A stretch of DNA of 64,000 nucleotides from Phycisphaerae bacterium (lineage in GTDB: Bacteria > Planctomycetota > Phycisphaerae > UBA1845 > Fen-1342), in contig JANQNU010000020.1 in the NCBI GenBank assembly GCA_028279405.1, positions 1-64,000 of the forward strand, given 5' to 3'. Positions 48,750 through 57,795 of the stretch are shown here, piece by piece. The notes beneath the pieces were generated by a model. It saw only the letters and a program-made list of their open reading frames with translations. It had not been told where the DNA came from and ran no database searches. The translations under genes and the position numbers were made by a program. The first letter of the stretch is position 1, and every line of letters begins with the position of its first letter.

Positions 48750-49837
48750 ATCAGCATACGGACGAACGACTCGGCACTGGGTTGACGTGGCGCGATGACG
48801 GTACGCTGGCACTGACAGTGATCCTGATCGTGGTCGTCGCACAGTTCGACGCCCCATACCGAGCGGACGCGCCGCGTCCGCAACGTCCACCGCCGGTCGA
48901 AGCAACGACACTCACCGTCCGATCGACCGACGTGGGCCTCCCGGCACTAGAGGCGATCACGACGGCCGTTCCGGTGCGCATCGTGCGCCAACCGTCGGAC
49001 ATCGCACCAGCGCGGTACTGTGCGGAGTGGCCGTGGATGGCAGCGCTATTCGAACAAGACGGCGCGACGCCCCCGTCGGACGCAGTCCTGCTCGAGCGGC
49101 TCGCATCGCTTGGAGCGCCGCCCGATCGCCAACCCGGCGTGTGGAATATACAAGCCCAGCTCGCCCGGCGCGCCGGTCGGATGTCCGAGGCACACGAATT
49201 GGCCGAGCGAGCGCGCGATGACGATCCGGATCAGCACCTGCACCACTATCAGGCGGCGCTGATTGCGATGGCCGAACTGTCGCGCACCGAAAATCCGCTG
49301 CTGCAATGGCGCTACGCGTCACGGATGAAGACGGCCTACGAACGTGCATTCGCGTGCCAGCCGACGGTGAGCGCCTATCGTCAGTACCTGTGCCACGCGC
49401 TGCAGCAAACGCCGCGCGGGTTCGGCGGTGACCCGGACCGCGCCCTACGGCTGGCCGACGAAGGTGTTGCCATGGGCGATGACGCGTTTCTGGTCGTACG
49501 GGCCGAGCTTCGATTGGCCCGCCGCGAGAGCACGCCCGCGTTCCGGGACCTCGATGAAGCCTGTCGCCTGGGTGTTTTTCGAAGTACTGCGTTTATCGCC
49601 GGTGTTGACGCGGCGCTGGCGGCGCGCGACCTGGAACGCGCGCGGCGCTACGCGGGATTCCTGCTCGGCGTCAATCCGCGGTACGCCGGCAACTGGCTCG
49701 CGGCCGGACGGGTCTGCGAGGCTGAGGGTCGTCGCGACGCGGCCCGAACGTGCTATCAGCAGGCACGACACCTGGCTCCCGACTCCGGTCGTGTGCGTCG
49801 CGCCCTGGAGAGCCTTGGCAATAAGGACGAAGGATGA
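48746..49837 (+). CDS. Membrane-anchored TPR-like protein
   Basis: A 363-residue protein, start ATG at 48746 coupled by ATGA to the gene before. A single hydrophobic stretch (LALTVILIVVVAQFD, about residues 21-35) precedes a Pro-rich linker and a helical region with tetratricopeptide-like repeats: WNIQAQLARRAGRMSEAHELAERARDDDP, and at the end GNWLAAGRVCEAEGRRDAARTCYQQARHLAPDS. The TPR pattern is only partly regular. It ends in an ATGA overlap with the CPBP-type gene (49834-49837). Probably a scaffold for protein contact; partner unknown. Confidence 0.62.
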   Translation: MNQHTDERLGTGLTWRDDGTLALTVILIVVVAQFDAPYRADAPRPQRPPPVEATTLTVRSTDVGLPALEAITTAVPVRIVRQPSDIAPARYCAEWPWMAALFEQDGATPPSDAVLLERLASLGAPPDRQPGVWNIQAQLARRAGRMSEAHELAERARDDDPDQHLHHYQAALIAMAELSRTENPLLQWRYASRMKTAYERAFACQPTVSAYRQYLCHALQQTPRGFGGDPDRALRLADEGVAMGDDAFLVVRAELRLARRESTPAFRDLDEACRLGVFRSTAFIAGVDAALAARDLERARRYAGFLLGVNPRYAGNWLAAGRVCEAEGRRDAARTCYQQARHLAPDSGRVRRALESLGNKDEG

Positions 49838-50598
49838 CGACTCTGCGGCACCCGTCGGCCCCACCACGGGCAGCTTCCCTCGTCTGGGACCTGCTGCGCG
49901 GACACCTGCTGTGTTTCTCCCGTCCCGAACACGGCCCATTGCCGAATCGACTCATCGTTCGAGCGGCATTGGCGGTCGCCGCGATCGAATGCGTTGTGCG
50001 TCCGTTCGTTCGTCGAGCGCTGCCGTCTGACAGTGAGCCCGGTCCGTGGAACCTCGTGCTGCTGCTGCTGCTTTGGGCGCTGCTCGTGATGACACACCTT
50101 CTGATCGGACTACGGCCGAACGGAATCGGGCTGGATCGCTGGCGTCACTGGTCGCGCGACGCGCGTGCGTACTTTCTTCAGGTCGTGGTCCTGGCGCTGG
50201 GGGTGTTCGGCATCATGCACGCGGGCGGCGTGCGAGCGCTGCTCGAATCATCGAATGCCATCGAACTGCTGGCGTTTGCGGTCTTGCCCAACTTGCTATG
50301 GGGATTCTGGCAGGAGTGGATTTACCGCGGCCTGCTCCAATCGGCGCTCGTCAGTCGATGGGGTAGCGTCGCCGGCGTGCTGATCGCGAATGTCGCCTTC
50401 ACCTTCGGTCCCTTGCACGCATACCACTTCTTCACTCCGGGCCAGACGATCGAGCAACACACGCTGATGTTCGGCTCGATCTTCCTGGTCGGGCTCTTCT
50501 TCGGGATCGTCTTTCACCGCAGCCGGAATCTGGTGATCGTCGGCGTCTTTCACGGCATCGGCAACGCGTTCATGCAAGGTCTTCCTGCGCCGGATTGA
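49834..50598 (+). CDS. CPBP-family intramembrane protease (Abi/CAAX-type), variant motif
   Basis: A 254-residue membrane protein. The CPBP motifs are visible: motif 1 region WGFWQEWIYRGLLQSAL (family EExxxR; here the first Glu is Gln), motif 2 FTFGPLHAYHF (FxxxxH type), and the final FHGIGNAFMQ (HxxxN/D). Helices lie around these motifs. The protease residues Glu, Arg and the two His are kept, while the first Glu of the canonical EE pair is missing, so activity is uncertain. It is the last gene of the AraC-membrane-TPR-CPBP set, with four-base overlaps. CPBP proteins may process prenylated proteins or mature membrane peptides and bacteriocins; here substrates are unknown. Confidence 0.75.
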   Translation: MTTLRHPSAPPRAASLVWDLLRGHLLCFSRPEHGPLPNRLIVRAALAVAAIECVVRPFVRRALPSDSEPGPWNLVLLLLLWALLVMTHLLIGLRPNGIGLDRWRHWSRDARAYFLQVVVLALGVFGIMHAGGVRALLESSNAIELLAFAVLPNLLWGFWQEWIYRGLLQSALVSRWGSVAGVLIANVAFTFGPLHAYHFFTPGQTIEQHTLMFGSIFLVGLFFGIVFHRSRNLVIVGVFHGIGNAFMQGLPAPD

Positions 50599-50640
50599 CG
50601 ATGTTGCATAGGCTTGGATGAACATCGGGTGGCACGGGTA

Positions 50641-50656
50641 GAGCGCAAGCGACGGG
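50641..50656. repeat. Short GCTTGCGCTC-type element
   Basis: GAGCGCAAGCGACGGG, the inner part of the 24-bp element at 44038-44061. The gap 50599-50738 has nothing else that I can identify. Confidence 0.55.
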
Positions 50657-50738
50657 TCGTTAGCGGATGCCCCAGCCTGGAACCGATGCCCTCCCGGCAA
50701 GGCGTATCACCAAACACGTTGCCGCCGGGAGATGCGGC

Positions 50739-51560
50739 CTAGTCATCCTGATCGTCGGCTGCAACGTCACCGTCTTCCGGCGCGCGGAGCGCGACACGCT
50801 CGATCGACGCCGCACGGCCGGTGTCCGGATCGCATTCGACGATGACCCCGTGCAGGATCACGTCGTCTTGCGCGACATGGTACTGGTAAGGCATGTTCGT
50901 CCGTAGTGACTGAATCACCGCATCCTTGTCCCGGCCGAGCACCGAGTCATGCGGGCCGGTCATCCCCAGATCGGTGATGTATGCCGTACCCTTCGGCAGG
51001 ATGCGCTCGTCGGCAGTCTGGACGTGAGTGTGTGTCCCGACGACAGCCGTGACACGACCGTCGAGGTACCAGCCGAGCGCGACCTTCTCACTGGTCGTTT
51101 CGGCGTGCACATCGACCACCCGCAGGTGTACGTCTTCGGGAATCTGACCCAGTACGCGATCGATCGCATGGAACGGGCAATCCGAGCGCACGTTCATGAA
51201 GATCCGCCCCATGAGCGAGACGATCGCGATCCGCACCCCGTTGCCGACATCGACGACCGTATGGTCGCGCCCGCTGGCCTCGGCAGGGTAGTTTGCCGGC
51301 CGCACGATGCGCTCGTTTCGGTCGAGCACCTGCGTGATCTCGATCCGCCGATAGATGTGATCACCCATCGTGCAGGCATCGATCCCGTAGTGCATGAGCT
51401 TCTGGAACATCGCCGGGGTCAGTCCGCTGCCGGCAGTCGTGTTCTCGGCATTGGCAATCACGAAATCGATGCCGCGGCTGGTGCGCAGCGGCGGTATGAG
51501 CTGGGAACAGATGTGCTTGCCCGGCTTCCCGACAATATCGCCGATGATCAAGATGCGCAT
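50739..51560 (-). CDS. ymdB: YmdB-family metallophosphoesterase
   Basis: A 273-residue calcineurin-like phosphoesterase of the YmdB (TIGR00282) family. The motif order is MRILIIGDIVGKPG at the start, VIANAENTTAGSGLTP, MGDHIYRRIEIT, VVDVHAETTSEKVALGWYLDG, VVGTHTHVQTAD and ITDLGMTGPHDSVLG, so all metal ligands are present. Such enzymes hydrolyse cyclic nucleotides, such as 2',3'-cAMP, and influence RNA turnover and biofilm decisions in B. subtilis. ATG at 51560 is preferred; a GTG at 51572 is an alternative, and neither has a good ribosome binding site. The Asp/Glu-rich tail is a local feature. It is on the same strand as sucB, 52 bases after it, so it may be co-transcribed. Confidence 0.9.
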   Translation of the reverse strand: MRILIIGDIVGKPGKHICSQLIPPLRTSRGIDFVIANAENTTAGSGLTPAMFQKLMHYGIDACTMGDHIYRRIEITQVLDRNERIVRPANYPAEASGRDHTVVDVGNGVRIAIVSLMGRIFMNVRSDCPFHAIDRVLGQIPEDVHLRVVDVHAETTSEKVALGWYLDGRVTAVVGTHTHVQTADERILPKGTAYITDLGMTGPHDSVLGRDKDAVIQSLRTNMPYQYHVAQDDVILHGVIVECDPDTGRAASIERVALRAPEDGDVAADDQDD

Positions 51561-51612
51561 GACACGGTTCACAATCCGTGAGCGAGAAACGTCGCCTGTG
51601 AAAGGCTGCCGA

Positions 51613-52869
51613 TCAGGATTCGATCAGCATCCGCGTCGGATCCTCGACGCACTCCTTGATGCGCTTCAGGAACGAGACGGATTCACGACCGTCGATGACG
51701 CGATGGTCATAGGTTAACGCCACATACATCATCGGGCGAATCACCACCTGCCCATCGCGGGCCACCGGCCGCTCCTGCAGTGCATGCAGGCCCAGGATAC
51801 CACTCTGCGGCGGGTTCAGGATCGGCGTCGACATCAGCGACCCGAAGACGCCACCATTGCTGATCGTAAACGTGCCGCCCTGCAACTCGTCGAGCGTCAG
51901 CTTGCCGTCCCGGCCACGCCGTGCAAGATCAGCGATCGCCAGCTCGATTTCGGCAAAACTCAGGCGCTCCGCGTTGCGCACCACCGGCACGACCAGGCCG
52001 CGCTCGGTGCTGACGGCGACGCCGATGTCGTAATAGTTCTTGTAGACGAGGTTCTGCTCGCGAATCTCGGCATTGACCGCCGGAAACCGCTTCAACGCGT
52101 CGATCGCCGCTTTGACGAAGATCGACATGAATCCCAGTTTGATGCCGTAGCGCTTCTCGAACTCCTCGTTCCGCTGCTTACGCAATGCCAGCACCGCCGA
52201 CATGTCGATCTCGTTGAACGTCGTCAGCATTGCTGCCGTTTGCTGCGCCGCGACCAGCCGCTCGGCGATCCGCCGGCGCAGCATGCTCATCGGTACGACG
52301 TCCTCCTCACGCGCTCCGCCGACCGGCGCCGCTTGGGGTGCCGCCGTCGATCCGGCGGCCGTGTTCGGTCCGTCGGCGATGAACCGCTGCACATCCTCCT
52401 TGAGCACGCGCCCGCCCGGACCGCTGCCCGGTACGTCGGCAGCCGAAACACCCGCATCGTGCGCCAGTCGCCTTGCTGCCGGCATGACATGCCCACCAGC
52501 GGCCTTCGACGCATTCTCTCCCGCCGGCGACGCGGTCGCGACGGCCGTCGTCGATCCGTCTGCGCCGCCGCTTGACGCCGACTTCGTGCCTCCCGACGAC
52601 TTTGCCGCAGCGCCCTGTTGCGGCGCTTCGGCGGTCTCGTCGATCATGGCCAGCACATCTCCGACGCGCGCCATATCGCCGGCGGCAACGAGCTGCTTGG
52701 TGACCACGCCGCTTACCGGAGCAGGGACCTCCATCGACGCCTTGTCGGTCTCGAGCTCAACGACCGGCTGGTCCAATTGAACGAAATCGCCTTCCTGGCA
52801 CAGCCACTCCGCGATATGCACCTCGGAGACGGACTCGCCGGCACTCGGTACTTTCAATTCGGTTGCCAT
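51613..52869 (-). CDS. sucB: Dihydrolipoyllysine succinyltransferase (E2 of 2-oxoglutarate dehydrogenase)
   Basis: A 418-residue E2. A single lipoyl domain has Lys43 in VELETDKASMEVP. Next is a Ala/Ser/Gly-rich linker, then an E1/E3-binding domain (MPAARRLAHDAGVSAADVPG, GPGGRVLKEDV). The catalytic domain ends in the active-site block YDHRVIDGRESVSF with the catalytic His. It transfers the succinyl group to CoA. ATG at 52869 has AAGGA upstream. It follows sucA by 41 bases and precedes ymdB; no lpd (E3) gene is in the window. The catalytic domain has the expected SucB-type substrate loop. Confidence 0.95.
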   Translation of the reverse strand: MATELKVPSAGESVSEVHIAEWLCQEGDFVQLDQPVVELETDKASMEVPAPVSGVVTKQLVAAGDMARVGDVLAMIDETAEAPQQGAAAKSSGGTKSASSGGADGSTTAVATASPAGENASKAAGGHVMPAARRLAHDAGVSAADVPGSGPGGRVLKEDVQRFIADGPNTAAGSTAAPQAAPVGGAREEDVVPMSMLRRRIAERLVAAQQTAAMLTTFNEIDMSAVLALRKQRNEEFEKRYGIKLGFMSIFVKAAIDALKRFPAVNAEIREQNLVYKNYYDIGVAVSTERGLVVPVVRNAERLSFAEIELAIADLARRGRDGKLTLDELQGGTFTISNGGVFGSLMSTPILNPPQSGILGLHALQERPVARDGQVVIRPMMYVALTYDHRVIDGRESVSFLKRIKECVEDPTRMLIES

Positions 52870-52910
52870 TCATTCCATCCTTGTCACGCGCTGCCGCGTC
52901 TCGTTACCGC

Positions 52911-55715
52911 TCAGCACGCCTTCGGTGCGTCGCCGAATGCGCGCTCGAGCAGCATCTCCTGCTCGATCTTGTAGCTGGCACTGAACCCGCTCGCCGGACT
53001 GGCCGAAGCCCGGCGCGCGATTCCCTTGAAGGGGAAACGCCCCAGGAACTGCCGGCCGAAATTCACCAGCAGATAGTGCCAGGCCCCCATGTTCTCCGGC
53101 TCCTCCTGCACCCAGTACATCGGCGTCCCGTCAGCGTACGGCCTCAACGCCGCGTCGAAGTGCTCCGGCCGGATCGGGTAGTACTGCTCCAGCCGAACGA
53201 TCGCGACGTTCTTCCGCGCGAGCTGCTTGCGCCGTTCCGCCAGATCGTAATACACCTTGCCGCTACACAGTAGAATCCGCTCGACATCGCTCGTCTCGAC
53301 ATCGTCCGCGAGAACCCGCCGAAAACCGCCGACCGCGAGCGAATCGAGCGTCGATGACGCCTCGGGAAGCCGGAGCAGTTTCTTGGGCGTCAGAACGATC
53401 AACGGCTTGCGCCAGGAACGAACGACCTGCCGACGAAGGACGTGAAAGTACTGCGCCGGCGTCGTCGGATAGACGACCTGTATGTTGTCCTCGGCCGCCA
53501 GCTGAAGGAACCGCTCGACCCGCGCGGAAGAGTGCTCCGGCCCCTGCCCTTCGAGCCCGTGCGGCAAGAGCAACACCAGCCCGCTCAAGCTGTGCCATTT
53601 GTCCTCGGCACTCGTGAGAAACTGATCGATGATGACCTGCGCGCAGTTCACGAAGTCGCCGAACTGCGCCTCCCACATCACCAGCGCGTCCGGCGACGCA
53701 ATGCTGTAGCCATATTCAAAGCCCATCACACCCGCCTCGCTCAGCGGGCTGTTGTAGATCTCGAAGCGGCCCTGGTCCGCGGCGAGATTCTTCAACGGCG
53801 TATACGTCTGGCCGTCGTGCACATCATGGAGCACCGCGTGTCGATGGCTGAACGTGCCGCGCTCGCTGTCCTGGCCGCTGAGTCGAACCGTCACGCCATC
53901 GACCAACAGGGATGCAAAAGCAAGCGATTCAGCCGTCGCCCAGTCGAGCGGCCGCTTGTCCGCTGCCATCTCGGCACGCTGTCCGAGCAGCCGCTTGATC
54001 GTCTTGTGCGGCGTGAAGTCCTCGGGAACCCGGGTCTGCGCCTCGAGCAGTGTCACCAGCTGGGCGCGCGGGATGCTCGTCTCGACCGTCGGGACCGAAG
54101 CGTCCGGCCCACCCTTGTACGCCGACCACAGCTCGCTCAGCACACTCTTCTTGCGCGGGCCGAGCTGGTCCTTGACCGCCGACAGCTCATGCTCGAGATG
54201 CTCACGGCGCGCCTGCGTGATCTTGTCCGCCTCGTCAGCGGTAACGCCGCCCAACTCGAGCAGATGCTCGAGATAACCCTTGCGAACGCTCTTGCGCTCG
54301 CGAATCGCCTGGTACATGATCGGCTGCGTGAACGCGGGCTCGTCGGTCTCGTTGTGCCCCCGCCGTCGATAGCAGTACATGTCGATGAAGACGTCCCGCC
54401 GAAACGTCCGTCGAAAATCGAGCGCCATCGTGACAACCTGCGCCACCGCCTCCGGATTCTCACCGTTGACGTGGAAGATCGGACTCTGCAACATCTTCGC
54501 GACGTCGGTCGCATACGGGCACGAACGTGCATCGGACATCGACGTCGTAAACCCGATCTGATTGTTGACGATGATGTGCAGCGTTCCGCCGACACGATAC
54601 CCCTCGAGCTGCGACAGGTTGAGCGTCTCCTGAACGATGCCCTCGCCGGCAAACGCGGCATCCCCGTGGATCAGGATGCACAACCCATCCGACAGGGTCT
54701 TATCTCCGCGCCGCGCCAGCACTGCCCGCAGCCGACCCATCGCCACCGGATTCACGAACTCCAGATGCGACGGATTGAAGCACAGCGCCAGATGGGCGCT
54801 CTTGCCCTTCGCCGTGACCCAATCGTTGGCCCAGCCGAGGTGATACTTGACGTCACCGCCACCGAGCCGGGCCTCAGCGTCACGCTCCTCGAACTCGCGG
54901 AAGATGTGCCGCGGGCTCTTGCCCATGATGTTCGCCAACACGTTCAGCCGACCGCGATGTGCCATGCCGATCACGATCTCGCCGAGCCCCGAGTCGGCTG
55001 CGTTCTCGATCGCCATATCGAGCAGCGGAATCAAGCTCTCCGCGCCCTCGAGCGAGAAGCTCTTGGCCCCGAGAAACTTCTTCTGGATGAACTCCTCGAA
55101 GATCACGGCGTCCGTCAAATGCGTCAAAATCCGCACCTGATCGTCACGGCTCAGCGAAATCCGATTCTCCGTTCCCTCCATTCGCTCCTGAAGCCAATGG
55201 CGCACGTCGAGATCGTCGATGTGCATGAACTGAACGCCGATGAATCGGCAGTACGTGTTCCAAAGTCGCTCCAGGATCTCCGAGAGCGTACGGACATTCG
55301 GCCCCTGAATCGTCCGGCTCGAAAACGGACGCTCCATGTCGCCTTCTTCAAAGCCGTAGTACTTCGGATCGAGTTCGGGACAGTCCGGTCGCGGGAGCGC
55401 CAAAGGATCGATGTGCGCGATCATATGCCCCCGAACCCGATACGCCCGCACCATCTGGTCGGCCCGGTCCTGACGCGCTTCCGCCTCGACGATCGACGCA
55501 CCATTGCCCCCGCCGTTCCCGGCAGGATTGAAGATGCTGCGCGCCTCGAATGTCGGCCGCGCCGCAATGTAACGCGTCGCGCCATTATTGCGCGTCAGTC
55601 CGTCGAAGTACCGGCGCCAGTCCTCGTCCACCGCCGCCGGGTCCGTCAGATACTCCTCGAAGAGCGCTTCGACAAACGCCAGATTGCCGCTATTGGGCAA
55701 ATCACTCGTACTCAT
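52911..55715 (-). CDS. sucA: 2-oxoglutarate dehydrogenase E1 component
   Basis: A 934-residue thiamine-diphosphate-dependent E1, full length for the family. The start MSTSDLPNSGNLAFVEALFEEYL has the conserved N-terminal segment that binds E2. The thiamine-diphosphate region carries HGDAAFAGEGIVQETLNLS and NNQIGFTT, and the central part shows GMAHRGRLNVLANI. The C-terminal block YPIRPEHFDAALRPY and EEPENMGAW is typical. It decarboxylates 2-oxoglutarate and passes succinyl to SucB. ATG at 55715 is in the usual place. The upstream gap of about 300 bases should hold the promoter, though no clear element stands out. Confidence 0.97.
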   Translation of the reverse strand: MSTSDLPNSGNLAFVEALFEEYLTDPAAVDEDWRRYFDGLTRNNGATRYIAARPTFEARSIFNPAGNGGGNGASIVEAEARQDRADQMVRAYRVRGHMIAHIDPLALPRPDCPELDPKYYGFEEGDMERPFSSRTIQGPNVRTLSEILERLWNTYCRFIGVQFMHIDDLDVRHWLQERMEGTENRISLSRDDQVRILTHLTDAVIFEEFIQKKFLGAKSFSLEGAESLIPLLDMAIENAADSGLGEIVIGMAHRGRLNVLANIMGKSPRHIFREFEERDAEARLGGGDVKYHLGWANDWVTAKGKSAHLALCFNPSHLEFVNPVAMGRLRAVLARRGDKTLSDGLCILIHGDAAFAGEGIVQETLNLSQLEGYRVGGTLHIIVNNQIGFTTSMSDARSCPYATDVAKMLQSPIFHVNGENPEAVAQVVTMALDFRRTFRRDVFIDMYCYRRRGHNETDEPAFTQPIMYQAIRERKSVRKGYLEHLLELGGVTADEADKITQARREHLEHELSAVKDQLGPRKKSVLSELWSAYKGGPDASVPTVETSIPRAQLVTLLEAQTRVPEDFTPHKTIKRLLGQRAEMAADKRPLDWATAESLAFASLLVDGVTVRLSGQDSERGTFSHRHAVLHDVHDGQTYTPLKNLAADQGRFEIYNSPLSEAGVMGFEYGYSIASPDALVMWEAQFGDFVNCAQVIIDQFLTSAEDKWHSLSGLVLLLPHGLEGQGPEHSSARVERFLQLAAEDNIQVVYPTTPAQYFHVLRRQVVRSWRKPLIVLTPKKLLRLPEASSTLDSLAVGGFRRVLADDVETSDVERILLCSGKVYYDLAERRKQLARKNVAIVRLEQYYPIRPEHFDAALRPYADGTPMYWVQEEPENMGAWHYLLVNFGRQFLGRFPFKGIARRASASPASGFSASYKIEQEMLLERAFGDAPKAC

Positions 55716-56023
55716 CGCCTACCGCCCGCAGGTCGTTTGGTTATGTGTTGAAGAATCACGGCGTCGCTAGCTCGATGCAGGCCGGGCCACACGGTTCTCG
55801 ATCCGAATTGGAGACAATGACGCCAACCCCGTTTGTGAGATCGTTCGACTCACGCCCGGGCACCCAACCCGCAACGATAGCCGAGCAATGATGCGTCGTC
55901 GAGACAGTGCCGGCGGTACGTCCGGCACAGCACACACTTACATCTATTATTTCGACGTTCTGCCACCCAGAATGTGAAAATCGCGGAAATTTTCGGACGA
56001 TGAGTGCGACCGCGATCGCGACG
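55716..56023. promoter_or_regulatory. Upstream region of sucA
   Basis: No gene and no known repeat are visible. A short open frame on the minus strand (55756-56106) is not convincing. I cannot place a promoter with confidence. Confidence 0.3.
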
Positions 56024-57727
56024 CTACGGCCCGGCGGACTTGTCGAGCCGCTCGAAGACATGCGGGCCGCTGCGGGTCCAGCGCGGTGCATCGTCGCGCT
56101 CCGCATATGCAGCTACGAATCCGAGGGGGTCGAAGTCGTGCCGGTGCAATACCCGCGTCAGCCCCTCCGCGTCCTGCGGAAGCGTGTCCAGCATCATCGG
56201 TGTGGCGGCGCTACAGAGACTGCGCGACGTGGAAATCACCGCGGCATCCCGAGGCGCCACCGCCATCCGAGCACTGACCAGCGGCATCGCCGGAGCTGCC
56301 ACGAAGTTCGGTCCAGGTTCAAACCGGTACTTTCGACTCTCACCGTCGATTTCGATGCTCTTCCGAACCACCCGCGAAGGGCGCCGGGTCTCCGTCACAA
56401 TCACGGAGGCGTTGAGGTAGTTGAACCGCTCCGAAGAGCTGTAGCCGTCCGCGAATTCATCGAGCTTCCATTCGAATCGCCAGAGATTGCGCCCATCGAG
56501 TTGCCGTAACTCCAAGCCGGCATAACCGGCACCGTCCGGGACGCGCGTCTCCGACCGCTCGGCGTCGAGCGTGCCACCGACATAGCGATAGCTGTACTTG
56601 ACAGCGCGGCCACCCCACCAGTCACGGCCACCACCGTTGCGAATCCACTCCGCAATCTCACGCCCCTGCTTCGCCGCGCCTTCCAGATTTGAGAACATCG
56701 GAGGGCCATCAAACGTCAGCGAGTCCACAATGCCACGCGCAATCTCGTCCGCCGGCCCAAACGAGCGGTTGTCCGCATGCAGGATGCAGAGCACCACTTC
56801 GGTTCGCGACGATTCGATCCCGTACACAGCCAGCGGCGTTACCGACGTTCCGCCGGTCGGGTTCGTAAGCGTCACGATCCGCGCGCCATCGTCGCGACGC
56901 CCATCCGTGGGATTCGTCTCGTCTGGCCGGGCCAGCCACTCCTCTATCGCCCGATCACGCACCAGATCCACGAGTGTGCGACCCTCACTCAGCCAAGTGC
57001 GAACGATCGTTAGCGCCCAGCCGGACCGATCGCCGAGCATCCCCGAAACGTGCAAACCGGGCACCTCGCGCACGTACGGCGGCTGGAACCGCCAACCCGC
57101 TTCGACCGGAAACCGAACTCCCGTCCGCGCCAGCGCGCTCTCGGCCGGCTCATCAATCACCCCCTCCAAACGCACCGCGGCGGCCAGGTCATCCAGAATA
57201 TGGAAGTCGCCCATAGTGAGCTGCGTAAGCGGAAGGTACGAGATGTAGATCACCTCGCCACGCGGCAGGGTCGCGATCACGACGACCCGGACCCGCTGCA
57301 AGGTCACGCCACCTCGGTTCACTTTCAACTGCGAGCGAATCTGCAGCGCATCGTATCCGGCAATCCGCGTCGGCCGAACATACAGGTTGGCCGGATCGAC
57401 CAGTCCCAGCTCGATCGCCGCCCGTTGCGGGTCGACAAAGGTATCGTGCGCAACGAAGCCGAACTCCACTCTGCGCTCGATCTCCGCCTGCCCCTGGCTA
57501 TCGCGCACCGGCCGCAAGAACGTGTCCGGATACCGCTTCGACTGCACCCACCCCCGCGGCGGCCGAACCACCAGCGGCGTCCCCTCGATCCGCACCGGCT
57601 CCCCCAGCGCCCGCGACTCGCGCACCTGCACCCATGCCGCCACCACGCTACAGACCAAGAGCGTCATGACCGCCACAAGCAACAAACGGGGATGCCCCGG
57701 ACGTGCGCCCGTGTATACCTCGATCAT
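56024..57727 (-). CDS. Hypothetical membrane-anchored protein
   Basis: A 567-residue protein from ATG at 57727 (MIEVYTGARPGHPRLLLVAVMTLLVCSV...), with one N-terminal membrane helix of about 20 residues, so the bulk is extracytoplasmic. The frame runs back to 57847, but that part overlaps the gap and has no start signal. The soluble part is beta-rich and contains no catalytic motif that I recognise. Two similar beta segments may be present (RRVEFGFVAHDTFVDPQRAAIELGL and WALTIVRTWLSEG). It lies 68 bases after the EamA gene on the same strand. A GACG/TCAGGA sequence upstream could be its ribosome binding site. Confidence 0.6.
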   Translation of the reverse strand: MIEVYTGARPGHPRLLLVAVMTLLVCSVVAAWVQVRESRALGEPVRIEGTPLVVRPPRGWVQSKRYPDTFLRPVRDSQGQAEIERRVEFGFVAHDTFVDPQRAAIELGLVDPANLYVRPTRIAGYDALQIRSQLKVNRGGVTLQRVRVVVIATLPRGEVIYISYLPLTQLTMGDFHILDDLAAAVRLEGVIDEPAESALARTGVRFPVEAGWRFQPPYVREVPGLHVSGMLGDRSGWALTIVRTWLSEGRTLVDLVRDRAIEEWLARPDETNPTDGRRDDGARIVTLTNPTGGTSVTPLAVYGIESSRTEVVLCILHADNRSFGPADEIARGIVDSLTFDGPPMFSNLEGAAKQGREIAEWIRNGGGRDWWGGRAVKYSYRYVGGTLDAERSETRVPDGAGYAGLELRQLDGRNLWRFEWKLDEFADGYSSSERFNYLNASVIVTETRRPSRVVRKSIEIDGESRKYRFEPGPNFVAAPAMPLVSARMAVAPRDAAVISTSRSLCSAATPMMLDTLPQDAEGLTRVLHRHDFDPLGFVAAYAERDDAPRWTRSGPHVFERLDKSAGP

Positions 57728-57795
57728 CGTCCTGATATCATACGGAACGATCTGCTGCAGGTCGACGACGATCAACGCCGCGGACTCAACCCCAG

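Noticed and set aside
53442-55751. A 769-codon plus-strand frame across sucA
   Set aside because: Antisense shadow of an intact sucA gene.
55756-56106. A 116-codon minus-strand frame upstream of sucA
   Set aside because: No ribosome binding site or domain, and it overlaps the end of the hypothetical gene.
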